Source: Fragilaria radians
Taxonomy: Eukaryota; Bacillariophyta; Fragilariophyceae; Fragilariales; Fragilariaceae
DNA length: 64,000 nucleotides
Reading direction: 5' to 3'
Assembly (NCBI GenBank): GCA_900642245.1
Contig: CAAAJI010000012.1
Location: forward strand, 21,857 to 85,856
The notes under the pieces: generated by a model
Told to the model about the DNA's origin: nothing
What the model saw: the letters and a program-made list of their open reading frames with translations, nothing else
The model's database searches: none
Program-made: the position numbers and the translations under genes
In this document: in pieces, positions 1 through 11,913 of the stretch
How the letters are laid out: each line of letters starts with the position of its first letter
How positions within the stretch are numbered: the stretch's first letter is position 1

Positions 1-177
1 GCTCATTCATTACAAGATGCGCAGCGAGATGCGAAACTGCTATCAGACCTTTGGAATGTAAACGTCAATTATGATCTGAATCCGTTTTCTAGTAGAATTG
101 TTTATCAAGATCCCTTTGACTCATCTCACCTTATCAGCCCAAACAAGTTTGTTGCATATATTCCCGAAAATTTCTGA
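1..177 (+). CDS. 3' end of an unidentified protein-coding gene (partial)
   Basis: Frame 1 is open from the first base of the window to a TGA at 175-177, giving 58 codons of clearly protein-like composition. It has a leucine-, aspartate- and asparagine-rich start and ends in a short aromatic tail (...YIPENF). The 5' part lies outside the window, so neither the start nor the domain content can be seen. I do not recognise the family. The alternative is a chance open stretch, but the balanced residue use and lack of low complexity favour a real C-terminus. Confidence 0.5.
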   Translation, partial: AHSLQDAQRDAKLLSDLWNVNVNYDLNPFSSRIVYQDPFDSSHLISPNKFVAYIPENF

Positions 178-1504
178 CGAATGATATATCTGTGGCAGGA
201 AGTTGAAATTCATGTCAATAGTACCTCATAATAAAGGTTGTTCACCCTTATTTGAATTGAATTCCCATCTTCGTTTCATACAACTGAAGTATTTGACGAA
301 ATGTCAATTAACAGAACCTCCTACTGAACAAATCCAAGGCAATGGAAGGATCTGCTTCTGTTCATCATTGATGTTTGCTTGAGGTAATCAAGCCCTTTGT
401 TGCTAAAGGGAAAAACAGGATTAGTGAAATGGTGAACCATATGGACCATATGAAATACTTCACTTTAGTTTAAGGTTGATTTCGTCTCCTGTAGTCTGCA
501 AGAAATACTACCAGCTCCAGGAATCCTAATGAACACGATTGGTGGAAGCCTATAGGTAAATAAATCAGCGAGTTAGCAGGTTATTGAAACATGTCGAACC
601 ATTACATTGTGAAAAGTCTTTACTTTGAAACTTGTGATAAAGCAAAAGAATTTGGCCAGTGCTAGGAGTGATTCTAATAACTGTTAGTTAGACGTTGGTG
701 TTTTCCTTGTAACGACTTCACAAAGCGCTGGATCGAAACAGTTTAGTCTTACCATAGTGTGACATAGCATTGTGAATGGATCAAAAGAGTACTCTTTACT
801 TCAATCGACTTAAAGATTATGAGCCGTAATCAATCTACAAATCATATCAATTTGTTTCATTTGCGAATCTCCATTAAAGAAGACAACCAATACTTTCTCG
901 GTACGGGTGATTTAATTTTTCTTTTGTAGCGACTAACATACGGAAATCATGTAAATTAAGCTATACACAATGAGTCGCAACAAATTAATAGTTTATTCGA
1001 ATGGCATCCGCAACCGTAAAAGATATAGCAGCAACTTGATTTTCCAAATCACCAAGACTTGGAAAATATATAACGACATGATTTGAACATAAAGCACAGT
1101 AACATCAACAGCAACGTGGCTTCAATTTTGCAGAAAGCCATGAAACATATATGACGCTGACTCTGTAGAATCATCACCATTTCATGAATGGGAACATCAA
1201 AATCATTTACACTTTCTAACATGAGCATCAAAATGACATGTTGGTTCGGATACAATGAGGAATTTCAAGCTACCAACTCCAAACATCACGGCCTATTCCT
1301 ATACTATACCATGGAAGATTAGAATGCTTTATTTGTAATAGTTTCGAAAGGAGTTTTAGAACAAAAAAATGGATAAGATAATTAGACAATGTTTAATAAC
1401 AAAAATGAAGTCTTCGCCCAGAAAATGTGATTGACGCTTTTGGCATTCTTCAGTCAGTTCTCTCTTTTAGAACAATAGGATAAGTGATTCACGATTCCGA
1501 AAGG
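178..1504. other. Intergenic region, no gene seen
   Basis: AT-rich sequence between the 3' end of the left-edge gene and the 3' end of the B56 gene. The one longer open stretch (1049-1255, minus) is methionine- and leucine-rich, resembles no family, and is probably chance. Confidence 0.6.
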
Positions 1505-3828
1505 TTACACCAGGTCTTTGAATTGGTTTGATTGTGATATCTCATGGAATGCATACCATTTGTTAGTAATTACCTGCAGCTTCGTATTTGCATCGGCTTC
1601 TTGTTCAGCGTAGTTTCTTGCGACACTTTCAAATCCCACTGAATCAAAGTCTTTGTACATTATTAGAATTTTTTGAGCGTGTTCTTGAATGGAAGCATAC
1701 CAATGACCAGAAGCAAGTTTATTAAGAGATCCATAAATGATCGGTAGACATGGTGTCGAATTTAAATGAAATAAATTCTCTGAGTCGAGCAATAGTTGAT
1801 TATTCCAGAGATAAAGGCATCGTTCTACAATCTGAAAATGTTCTGATTCGAGACATCGGGCTATGCTTGTAAACAACATTTCACGTAGTGGTGCGATTTG
1901 GTCCCCTGAGAGATGCTGAAGGATATCTTCAAGCTCATTCAGGAATTTTATTTGTTTGCTGCTTGAACACCAAGGCCAGAATTTCAAAATTCCGCTTAGT
2001 ATCACCTTTCCCGTTTCGCCATCTTTTTCAATGTATTGAATCATGCAATTCGACAGCTCTTTGTGATAAGGATAAATTTTTTCGGGCTTATGCAGTGGAA
2101 TTACTGCCCTAATCAGAAATTCCACATGCTCCTTCTTTAACGGAATTGCAAATCCATTGATGATTGATCCAAGTGTTTCAAGAAGCTCTTTGATCCCATT
2201 ATGTTGCCCTGTTTCATAAACGAATTGATTAAAGATGTTGCATATTTGATTTCTCAGCCAAACTCTATGACAAACAAATTTTGCATAGGTTCGGTGTAAA
2301 ATTGCTTTAAGATAATCACGCTCACGGGGATCTTGTGAATCGAAGAGGTCCAACATTTGTCGAAGAAATTTGCGATCTACAAACTTCCTGGCAGTCTTAG
2401 GGTGGATTTCTGGAGATTCGATAAATCTTAACAATAGCTCGTATGCGATTTGTAAATGAGGCCATGACGGCTCGCTGAAATATCCATTTCCTTCTTCGTT
2501 ATTATCTTCTGTCTTCGGGGGAAGCACGCGAAAAATGTTGACAGCCATGCATTCTACAAATGCTCCCATTACTTGTTCTGTAAAGATTGAATGCCCAGCT
2601 GAGATATTTAACAAATCCACCATCTCCAAAAGATATTGCCTTTTGATGTACTTGCATTTTTCGACTTCCTTACTTGTAGACTTGTAGAAAGGAAATATCA
2701 CTGAACAAAGCTTTAACTTGAGAAGAATAAGTTCTTCACGTTCCTCCCCTATTGAATTGCGAAGAGTTGGAAGAAGGTTGAAATATGTCAAAGAAGCATA
2801 ATGATCTGGAGAGAATACCTTCTCTGCTCCAGCGCACTCAAGCGTCAGCATAATCTCGGGATTCCTTTCTGTGAATTCTTCAGCCGAGCTAGAATCAAGG
2901 GGACCGTCCGTAACAAACGATGCCCTTTTTTGCGATGAAAACTGTCAAGTGAAGAGTTATCAAAGTATTAGGAAAAATATTTTATGACTGAAAGGAAATG
3001 CGGATGACATCTACTCACTGGTTTTCTGACTACTACTTCATAGCTACAATTTTCGGGGCAAGCTTGAACAGCCAGAAATTTCACCAAAACTTCCTCCTCA
3101 GGATCTATCAATTTATTTGCTGTGTGTCGCTGCAATCCTGAACACCCGTGATAAAGGTTTGCCGGACCTAGCGGCAGATATCCTTGCCATTGAAAGGGAG
3201 CCTCTTCGTCTGGAGGAGTCAGAATTTTCCAGAAGTACGACTTAAAGTCTCCATTCAAATAGGCGTCTCGAAAGTCATTCAGGAAGGAATGTTCATGTCC
3301 TTCATTTGATCGATATGACATGTTTAAGTTTGAGTTTCCTAATGAATCCGGAGAGAGACAGAAACAATTCGGAGCTTCTTGGTTTTCCTGAGAAAGAAAA
3401 CATTCTAGCCAAGGTATCGATAGATACTCCTCAACATCTGTTGAAGGAATTTCTGTATTCATTGGTAACTTCACATTTTTAGATGTATCTTCATAGACTA
3501 AACTGCTCTGTTCCATACAGGTGGAAACAGGACTCCCCGAAGCACTTGGAGATTTCGAAAATCCCGAATTTGCGATTATCCTGATTCCTATATCGGACAA
3601 ACAATCTGTATCATCCGCAAAACTCTGATCGACCTCGTTGACGTATTCATCTGTATCAAAAAGATTTTCAGACTCCCATGATGATGATGATAATATGGTA
3701 TCCAGACTATGAGAACTTCCCCAAAGTCTCTTTTCTGGATCTGAATCGCTATGCACGGGAGGTGAAAAAGAGGAGGGAAACGGTACATTCCATAACCCCA
3801 CATCGGTAACATCATCTTTCGCATGCAT
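1505..3828 (-). CDS. PP2A B56-family regulatory subunit with a long N-terminal extension
   Basis: Two exons, 3828-3019 and 2941-1505, flank a 77-nt intron (3018-2942; GTGAGT donor, TTGACAG acceptor, phase 0). The joined protein is about 748 aa. The last 430 residues are the HEAT-like B56 fold, which selects substrates for protein phosphatase 2A. Recognisable parts include the EEREELILLKLKLC helix, the WPHLQIAYELLLRF segment, FLRQMLDLFDSQDPRERDYLK, and the C-terminal KWYAFHEI-like helix. The first 270 residues are acidic and serine-rich with a Trp-rich patch, and match no B56 isoform I know. The ATG at 3828 is the first in-frame methionine. The frame stays open upstream to 3960 after a pyrimidine-rich TTTTTGTTTCAG, so a further 5' exon is possible. 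The B56 call is firm; the start is less so. Confidence 0.88.
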
Positions 3829-5479
3829 CTTGATCAGTGGGTAGAGCACGAAGGAAGAAAAAGTGCTGCTTCTGAAACAAAAATCAAGAATTCTTTGATA
3901 ATTGTAAAGCCCCAGACGAATATTTTCGTGCACGACAAGTCGGAGAAATTCAATACTCAACGGACTTCATTCCTCCCGCATTTTTTAGGATAAATGGAAG
4001 ACAAAACATGTGGATAAATGCGTTGTATTACATTATTGATTCGGAAGGCGCATGCCTAGCAAACAAGGCACGCGAATGAGGATATTTTGAATTTGATTCC
4101 ATACAGCGTTGCTCGTGCATATGAATCTTTCATGTGTGAAGGAAATCTCCCAAATAATAATCGCCCAATACATGTCAATTTGAAAGATATTCAACCCATT
4201 CCAAAAATTTCGCATCTTCGTTTTTCTTCCATGTGTGAAAGGAGTGGAAAATTTAAATTATCGCCGTACCCGATCTCATATCAAGTAATGGTGAGAAAAT
4301 TAAACTCCACGATTCTATATGAGTTGTTCATTTTGTCGGTACTTCACTATTAGTTTAATGAACACGAATTAATCTACTTGGAGAAGAATCAGATACAACC
4401 CAGATAGTTTCGATCTCGAAACCACTCTGATGCAAGGCAATAATTTTTGATAATATCATGAAGCAGATGGATGTTAGTTCTTAATCTGCGAGTTGTAAAT
4501 GGTATGGTATACAGCTCTAAAATCTATTTTCATGTTAAAAGACGGTACCATCACTGATCCAGACAAATCTCATTCATGCAGTCGCTTTTGTAACAGCTCA
4601 AGTGTGAGAAAAAAGGTGACTTTTATTCCTTAAGTCAAATCATGCCAGTATGGAGCTCATTCACGAACTATCAATTCTGGAAAATCTGCTGAATGTTCGG
4701 AACTTAAACAAATGGAAGTACTATTGACCAATGTTTCAATTAATAAATTAAAGCATTATTTTCATAAATACCATTCTGATAATGATATAAAGTGCGTATA
4801 GCAAAACTGCATATGCTTTATGTGCTCTAGCAAACCTAGGAACCGTAATTCAAATTTATCTAGGGTTGCATACTGCTCTCCAAGATGAGGAGTTCATCAC
4901 GGATATTAAGAAAAAGATATTGACCATTTATTCCGCGTTACAAGATATTTATCATCAGCATCGATATGTTGTTTTGTTTTAAGGAATGTCTCTGAATGAC
5001 AAAGCGGAAAAAATCAAAGCACAATTAACTGTCAAATTTTGAATTAAGTGTACAATGAAAAAGCTTCGCGAGAAATTATGATCAAATTTTTATTTCTTTA
5101 AGCAGATTTTTGTTTACAATTCATGCTAAGCGTTGGCCAGCAAAAAAAGCCAAATTATAGGTAAGTTGTTCCATGTCATTTCCAGATTTTGTGTGAATGC
5201 ATGGCAATACTTAACTTTGTGTTATCTGAAACCGAATGAAATGGTTTACTTTATGCTCAAATCTTTGCTTTCTAATTAAATCAAGACATCTGCATCAGTT
5301 CAAGGCATAACAATTCAGTAGAAATGTAATATGAAGTTTTGCTAAATATCTATACAATTGGAGCTGAAATAGAGTCAAAGGATGCAGCAAAGTCTTCACT
5401 CTTGCTACCTATCATCAAATTTATAAACACATTTATCTCAATAATTTTTACAATGATAAAAAAGGATGATAACTTTGGC
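3829..5479. other. Intergenic region, no gene seen
   Basis: AT-rich sequence upstream of the B56 gene. Short open stretches around 4033-4353 on both strands overlap each other and show no family resemblance. Nothing else stands out. Confidence 0.5.
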
Positions 5480-5870
5480 TAATTCACTCTCATCACACAC
5501 ATCAGCACATTTTTGACTCCTCCGTCTTTTTCTTTGATGACATCATAAAGAGTTTCACCAAGAGCATATTCGTATTTTACGAATACTCTTCTTTTGCAAG
5601 GTCCTTCTCAGCTCCACTTTGCCGATCCCAAGCAGTAAAGTAATCTAGTCTTATAAGACTTCAATAAAATTTAGTACAGCAGAATTCTAGAACCGCTTGC
5701 TTAAATGTATTTCACAGTTTTGATCAGGTTAAAGTGCTCACCAATTTAAATGCATTTTTCTTGAAAATCAAATTCGGGATTATCTCCGATATCAGCGCTG
5801 CTACTTCTCTTCGATACTTGTTTGCTTCATTAGCGCTGCTTTCACCAGTCAGTCATGCTTATCTCTTTTT
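5480..5870 (-). pseudogene. Remnant of an unidentified protein-coding gene
   Basis: Read on the minus strand, three protein-like stretches follow one another. One at about 5845-5745 is rich in Lys, Arg, Glu and Ile and ends at a GTGAGC donor-like site. One at about 5650-5582 contains a DYFTAWDRQ-like segment and many acidic residues. One at about 5578-5484 contains LGETLYDVIKEKD and ends in a TAG stop. The last two are separated by a frame change next to an in-frame TAA. The composition is that of a soluble protein, unlike the surrounding AT-rich DNA. I do not recognise the family. It could be a dead gene, or the last exons of a live gene with a splice I have missed. Confidence 0.4.
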
Positions 5871-6360
5871 AAAACATTTGTTGTTGCCTATTTTCTCATG
5901 TTAAATTATCCTAGTGATTCATCAAAACGTAATTGTTAGTCTTTGAGTAACTGACTATTTCTCATTGTGGTATTGGGCTTGTGATTATGCACGGACCTCT
6001 CTCTCATTGAAGAAACGTATGGTGTCGTCCTGAAAGGATTTATGCCAATGAAATTAAAAGAATGTATTAAGTGTACTACATAAATGAAAAAGGCATTCAG
6101 CAATCGTGGAATTATGCATACACATTTGATTCTTAAATTAAGGGTGAACACAACATGATATTATTGTCTTTCTTTCTGAAGTAGAACAGCATACATCAGG
6201 CTCAAAAGTCAAACGCATAGTAAAGATTAAGGTTAACTACAAGCTTCGTCATTTGTAAGGAAAAAAGTGGAAAATGCATAGAACAATACTTTGAAGTCCC
6301 ATTTTTGAAGTCTAGTCCAAAGGTGTCAAGCGACAAGAGCAAGTGTGATGTTTTTGATTT

Positions 6361-7947
6361 TCAGTTTTCGTAATAATGCAAAAGCTTGTAAAGTAGGCAA
6401 ACACCTTTGTCGTTTCCCACAGCCATGAACTTAGATTGGGGCGAGAAGTCTAGACTCCAAGAATAATTCAAGGGCGTCTTTGATGTTGGCCAATTCGAAA
6501 ACACAGTCATGGATGGAACGTGTAGAAGCCTGAGACCCATCTTTTCTCTCCTTGTAGAAAAGGCAAGAATTTGGCCGTCATGATTGAATTTTAACAGATC
6601 GACGGCAGTTTTTAGATTCATTAGAGACTTGATAGGTTTGTGGCTGCTGGTATTATCCTTCTGATATAGATTAACAACACCACTTTCTGCTCCAACTGCG
6701 ATACAATTGGATGACATCGACAAACTGGATGTAATCGTGCCGTCTTCATTGGAGAATCTGTCCACGCATCGCATAGTTCTCATATCGAATCTGTAGATGT
6801 CACCGTCACTGCCGCTAGCCAACAAGTAGTTGCTGTCTTTGGTAAATGCCAAAGATCTAACACTACCATTCATTTTCATATTACCTATCCAATTTCTTGA
6901 TTTTACCTCTACCAAAATAATGTATCCATCGTTCCCCATAAACGCTATTGTCCTACCATCAGGTGATGTGATGAACTTTTCTAAACTCTTTTCTTCTCTT
7001 CCCATAATTCTAGGTATCAAATCTAGCTTATCACTGGCAGTATCATAGATGTAGAAGAAGCTTCGTCTTCCACTTACTACAACACTTCCAGTATCACCCA
7101 AGAATTGAGCAGAGCATATTGGAAGCTTTGGGAAGAAAATTCCGTGCACTTTATCGCTTCCATTGGAATCGACTTGAAAAAAGCGTAGCGTTTTATCTAG
7201 TCCGGCAGTCAACATGAGAGGACGATCTGGATCTGAATGGGGATAAAAATTTACAACTTGTACTGCAGCCTTGTTGGGTTCACGTTGATTCGCATCGGGA
7301 CATCGAACTACTTGTAAAATTTGAGGGGGGAGCCTAGAAGTTGACTTGGCTAAAAGTGGAGTGGCTAACGTGTCTTCAACAACTTCATTTCCTATCTTCG
7401 CCCAATCCGTACGAGCATTTGTCATAGCTGTTGTCTCCAATCGTTTCCTAAGACGCCTCTCCATTTCTGTTACTTTCATTTGACTTACTTCTTCATCCCG
7501 AAAATTTCGCAACTTTCTAAGTCGAGAACTTTTCAGCAAATCTACTTCGGCATCATCGTCGTCATTCCAAACGGGCTTTTCGTCGACTCCTTCGAAACTG
7601 TGACTTGGTGATACTTCCGAGTTTAAAAGACTCTGACCATTGTCTCGAAGCTCATGGATGTCATCTCCTCCTTCTAAATCTCCTTTCGTGTCTATTTCAA
7701 AAAGTGTAGTGACTTGTTGATTGCTTTTTCGAACAGAGCGGATCACATTTGTTGTTTCTGTATTCTCAACTTGACTACTGAATTCCCCTCCAAATAATAA
7801 AGAAGTTAATCTGCGCTCTTCGATATCATCTTTAGATTCAATTTTAGACTTCTTAGTTTCATCCTTTTTCCTTTTCTCGGTGTTGCTCTCACTGTTACCC
7901 TCCACTAGTGGTGAGTGCTTCTTTCTCCGCTTTTGTGATGGAGCCAT
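6361..7947 (-). CDS. UTP18: Utp18-like WD40 protein of the U3 snoRNP / SSU processome
   Basis: Single-exon protein of 528 aa. Utp18 is a nucleolar subunit of the small-subunit processome (UtpB complex), which acts in early 18S pre-rRNA cleavage. The first 35 or so residues are a lysine/arginine-rich nuclear-type tract, followed by an acidic disordered stretch and a conserved WxxDDDAEVDL-like region. From about residue 220 a beta-propeller runs to the end, with Utp18-like LMLTAGLDKTLRFFQVD and LASGSDGDIYRFDMRT blades. The length fits the family. The frame extends 11 codons upstream to a TTG, but the first ATG (7947, MAPSQKRRKK) begins the basic tract and is the sensible start. Confidence 0.9.
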   Translation of the reverse strand: MAPSQKRRKKHSPLVEGNSESNTEKRKKDETKKSKIESKDDIEERRLTSLLFGGEFSSQVENTETTNVIRSVRKSNQQVTTLFEIDTKGDLEGGDDIHELRDNGQSLLNSEVSPSHSFEGVDEKPVWNDDDDAEVDLLKSSRLRKLRNFRDEEVSQMKVTEMERRLRKRLETTAMTNARTDWAKIGNEVVEDTLATPLLAKSTSRLPPQILQVVRCPDANQREPNKAAVQVVNFYPHSDPDRPLMLTAGLDKTLRFFQVDSNGSDKVHGIFFPKLPICSAQFLGDTGSVVVSGRRSFFYIYDTASDKLDLIPRIMGREEKSLEKFITSPDGRTIAFMGNDGYIILVEVKSRNWIGNMKMNGSVRSLAFTKDSNYLLASGSDGDIYRFDMRTMRCVDRFSNEDGTITSSLSMSSNCIAVGAESGVVNLYQKDNTSSHKPIKSLMNLKTAVDLLKFNHDGQILAFSTRREKMGLRLLHVPSMTVFSNWPTSKTPLNYSWSLDFSPQSKFMAVGNDKGVCLLYKLLHYYEN

Positions 7948-8303
7948 TGTCAAAAAATTGATGAAGAAATCAGTACACAATCAATTGCTGGTGATGATGA
8001 ACTCTAAAGGTTCTGAGCCAATATGGCGAAATACATTCCAGATAGGGTTACGAGATATAATCAGCATTTACAAGGATTACGGTTACCATGAATTTTGGGA
8101 GTCCGTTGCCTTTAATATGGACTTTTCATTTTTCCTCCTGGTTAGAATTGTTACTACGTTGGCAAAATTTCAAGCTCCCAAGAATGATAGGTAAACTGCT
8201 TTCCAGCCTTTACAATATCAAATAATTAAGTGTTGGGAAGAATGAGAGTTCACAAGGCTAGTAGAGTAAGCTGTACAGGTACTTGGATTTCTTATTCCAC
8301 ATG

Positions 8304-8393
8304 ACTTGGATGTACTTTATTGTCTATCATTTATAATGCACCTTGCAAACTTGGATGTACTTTATTGTCTATCATTTAAAATGCACCTTGCAA
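8304..8393. repeat. 45-bp tandem duplication
   Basis: Two adjacent copies of a 45-bp unit (8304-8348 and 8349-8393), both starting ACTTGGATGTAC, are nearly identical; I see one or two mismatches. The near-identity suggests a recent duplication. It lies about 100-200 bp before the recognisable part of the copia relic. Confidence 0.85.
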
Positions 8394-8479
8394 ATCTCAT
8401 GAGAGAGTTGTGACAGTGATTGAACAGTATTTCTGTGAATGCAAACCCGGAGAAATTGAGGGGTGACAAGGTTTACATT

Positions 8480-9000
8480 GGACAATGCGTCATTCTGGAT
8501 GAAAATTGAGTCAAAGGCCAATGAAAAGGATTCGGATTTTCTATACTACAGGGATAGTAATTGGGCCGGACAATAAAAAGAATGCATGGGGTTTATAATC
8601 TACTTGTTGCGTATGCCTATCTGCTGGAGATCCAAGGCAAAAAATATATTTCCTTTTCCAGCACATAACCGGAATATTTTGTCATGTCTCAAGCAGTGAA
8701 AAAGATTAGATTCATCTTTTTTATTAGACAATCTCTGCATCTCCATTGCAATTCCGATCGTGGTCAAGACGACTGCATTAATGCTATCTTTATGGCAAAA
8801 ATGTTTCTTCTTTTGTTTGAAGTAAACATTTTGAGGCAAGATATCATTTTATTGATGAACATATTGAAGACGGGATCCTTAAGGCTATCTTTGTGAGGAC
8901 AGAGGAGAATAATGCTGATACCTTCATTAAAATTGTGAGCAGAAAGACTTATGAAAAACTCAGTGCGGGTATTAGAAGATATCATTGGCATTCATAGTCT
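8480..9000 (+). mobile_element. Ty1/copia retrotransposon relic (RNase H end of pol)
   Basis: Read across frames, the plus strand matches the end of a copia polyprotein in the expected order. A DSNWAG-like RNase H start lies near 8550, followed by FIIYLL...PICWRSK near 8590-8630. A SQAVKKIRFI segment (the region after the SxxEAEY active-site block) lies near 8685, INAIFMAK near 8780, and RYHFIDEHIEDGILK...VRTEENNADTF near 8840-8930, the typical end of copia RNase H. At least two frameshifts and stops break it, so it is dead. No LTR, reverse transcriptase or integrase is visible beside it. Confidence 0.8.
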
Positions 9001-9634
9001 AACACGACTGACGGGAAAGGAGTAAACAGTGAATGGAGACAATATCACAGATAAACAATTGAGCGAGATCCGTGTTACTTCTAGCAGAGATAACCCGGAA
9101 AAGAAATAGCCAAAATTATTAGAAAATTAAATTACAATGATTTATGAAGAAAACTATGCAACGAGAAAATGTCTCAATGCTTTAGGTAACAGGACAATTA
9201 GACTAACCTAGTGGATAGTTAAGGTTATCCCTCTACTGTCTTAAGTCAATATTTGAAGATAACCCTAACATATTCATTTGTGATGTCTTTGAATGGATGG
9301 TTGATGACTTTGTCATAAAAGGATTTTACCTAAATCAACAATGCTTTTCGCTGGATGCAGCTTTACACTTATTGTTCGTCAACTATGAATGGGATGAAAT
9401 AAGGGATTAAAAGTTAGATTTGCTAAAATCACAACTATAGGTCAGGTCAGTATACAGAATTGGATTTAGAAAAGTTAGCCCAAGATTATTTAACCTTTAT
9501 CCCCAAAATAGCTGTAACTTGAAAAATGCGAATATTACTTTTTTCGAATTCCAATTTATCTTTTTGTGGAACGTAAAACGAACAAGAATTAAAAACTTTT
9601 TGTGGAGAGCAAACTAACATCACCGCAATTTGAC
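9001..9634. other. Intergenic region upstream of the thioesterase
   Basis: AT-rich sequence between the copia relic and the thioesterase start. It probably holds the 3' remains of the element and the thioesterase promoter, but I see no LTR boundary or defined promoter motif. Confidence 0.4.
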
Positions 9635-10279
9635 ATGGTATTGCTCATAACCCCACGTACGATCATATCTGTTGGGAAAGGAGTCATAAAACGTCGTCTT
9701 GATAAGCGAAGAGATATCGACACAACTTTGTCGGGTGTTGGAAGGGACAATCCTTATATCTATAAAGCTCGAGTTGGCATACTTGATATCGATTACCTTG
9801 GTCATATGAACAATGCCATGTACCTTAGCCATGCTGAGCTTGCACGTTGGGAGTGGACAGCGTACAATGGAATGCTACCAGAAATGAGGAAGATATCTGC
9901 GCATTTCCTTGTTAAGAGTTGCTCCGTAAGATATCGTCAAGAAATTCGACCGTTGTTTCATCCATTCCAAATCGATTCCTTCATTGCCGGTCTTGACGAT
10001 ACACATTTTTGGATCCTACAGAATTTCCGAGATTCCAGCCAAGATCGTGCTCGTGCGCAAGTACTCATTCAAGGTGTGGCAGTTAAGGGAAGACAAATTT
10101 TGAATCCTCAGGCGCTGTTGAAAGAAATCGGAATGAACCCAGATGTGGTAGACTCGGTATCCGTAAACAATATTCAGGATGAATTTTTCCAGACAGCTGT
10201 CGATAGATATTCATCATTTGTTGAAGCTATGCGATCCGATGCTTCGATTGATGACATGAAGAGAATTTCATCTCCCTAA
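9635..10279 (+). CDS. THEM6-like hotdog-fold thioesterase
   Basis: Single-exon protein of 214 aa. The core is a hotdog (4HBT) fold of the THEM6/Al-type family, with the hallmark D-x-x-G-H-M-N-N-A-x-Y near residues 52-62, followed by a helix starting HAELARWEW and a typical beta-sheet region (CSVRYRQEIRPL). Family members are thought to hydrolyse acyl-CoA or related thioesters; the substrate here is unknown. The frame extends upstream to a GTG at 9602, but the first ATG is 9635. The N-terminus from there has several Lys/Arg and no acidic residues until about residue 25, compatible with mitochondrial or ER targeting (inference). The fold is confident; the exact subfamily less so. Confidence 0.8.
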   Translation: MVLLITPRTIISVGKGVIKRRLDKRRDIDTTLSGVGRDNPYIYKARVGILDIDYLGHMNNAMYLSHAELARWEWTAYNGMLPEMRKISAHFLVKSCSVRYRQEIRPLFHPFQIDSFIAGLDDTHFWILQNFRDSSQDRARAQVLIQGVAVKGRQILNPQALLKEIGMNPDVVDSVSVNNIQDEFFQTAVDRYSSFVEAMRSDASIDDMKRISSP

Positions 10280-11913
10280 TGGAACAACAATATAGGATGA
10301 TGAAGAATTAAACCCCGTGTACAGCGCAATATAAAGTTTAAAGCCAGTCTAATAAATCCATTGTACCTTCTACTTTTCCAGCATATTCATGTTTGCTTTC
10401 AACCATAAGTCACAAACTAAGAACGCAACCAATCCTTTACAATGATATCGTTAATCTTGAAGCGGTAATCACTTCCAATTGTCAAAGTACTTTGATGTCC
10501 TAAACTTAAACATTTTTCAAAGTTTAAGCGTATATTTCCCTAAAGAGAGGGATGAGGACAACTTAAGAACAAATCGATCACGTTAATAATTGGAGTACGG
10601 GGTACGTATTGTTTCAAAATAGGACATTTTTGAAGAAACAAGTCGCACGCTTCCTATTTTTCGAAAAACCATTTGCGAGCACACGTTTCGAAAATCATAG
10701 AATAAAATAGACAATGACATATGCCGCATTTGTTTACATCGTCATACAGTGTACCTTTTAAGATACCCTTCATCAAAGCCGAAAGATTACTTTTCAACAA
10801 ATCAAATCTAAAGACAGATTTCAACGAATTGCTTGAAATGAAGAACTGCGGGTATGTATAACATCCTAAGGTACAATAGTTGAGTAATACCATGAATAGA
10901 TTGAAAATCACGACAACCTTTCCACTTGTTGCCCTTTAAATTAAATTATTGAAATACATTGCATGTATCAAGTAAAAATTTACGGCTTATTACTATCCAA
11001 TCCCCTTGCAAAGGGTCAGAGAAGAGTAACACTGTCAATCAGTGAATCAGATTTAGTGGTAATATTACAGGTGGACAGGGAAAAATATCCTTGTATTAAC
11101 ATTTAAAAGATTGGGAAAACCCGATGAATTTGAAAATATTTCATTGAGGAAAACGCAAGTTTTTCAATTGTGACAAGACACATGGATGCAAGGTTTCATT
11201 TTATAATGTTACACATAGAAGGTGGATTCATTTAAATTGAATTTGATAAAGCAGATAACAATGATTCAGACGTGCACACAAAGAATGAAAAGAAGAAAGC
11301 TTAGGAATGACAAAGTGAGAAGTTCTTGTAATGAATGAATGGTTGCATATATGTAATGTTATCCCTGTAATGGTTAATGAAGCGAGCAACTTGCACGTGT
11401 ACGGTTTCGTCTATATCGACCTACATGAACAAAGGTAGATTTCCAACCTAGCCTAGTCCATTTTTACGACTTTCATTTTTTTGGCATTAGACAAATTTGG
11501 TAACAAATTTATACAGTTCGCTACTTGATTTACTTTATTAGGTATTATTGACTGAATCCTTAATTTCATTCTTTTTGATCTTTAATCACTTAATCCTCAG
11601 AACGGAATTGTTTGTGCTGAATACTTTCCGCTATTTTACAGGAACATGTATATTGTAACTTTGCCACTAGGTTTTGGTACTTTCTTCATCATTATTATTG
11701 ACGTCAATGGTGCATATTAAGAAGCCCATAACATCCTAATGTCCTTCACTTTTACGAAGGGATTTAGAAAATAATATGATTCAATATTCGTCAACAGGTT
11801 CATGTAACAACCAAGCGGCAACAGAGGACTTCTAGGAGAACACTATCAGCATGTACAAAAGGACTAGAAGCTTTTATATCTGGAGATCTCAATTTCGTCG
11901 TATCCCTAAGGGA
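10280..11913. other. Convergent intergenic region, no gene seen
   Basis: About 1.6 kb of AT-rich sequence between the thioesterase 3' end and the 3' end of the long minus-strand gene. A minus-strand open stretch at 10654-10911 shows no family resemblance. No RNA gene or repeat recognised. Confidence 0.5.

Noticed and set aside
7880..8194. 104-codon plus-strand frame over the start of Utp18
   Set aside because: It overlaps the Utp18 N-terminus antisense and has no conserved features.
8684..8896. Small gene at 8.7 kb
   Set aside because: The reading frame is one piece of a copia RNase H; other frames continue the same domain.
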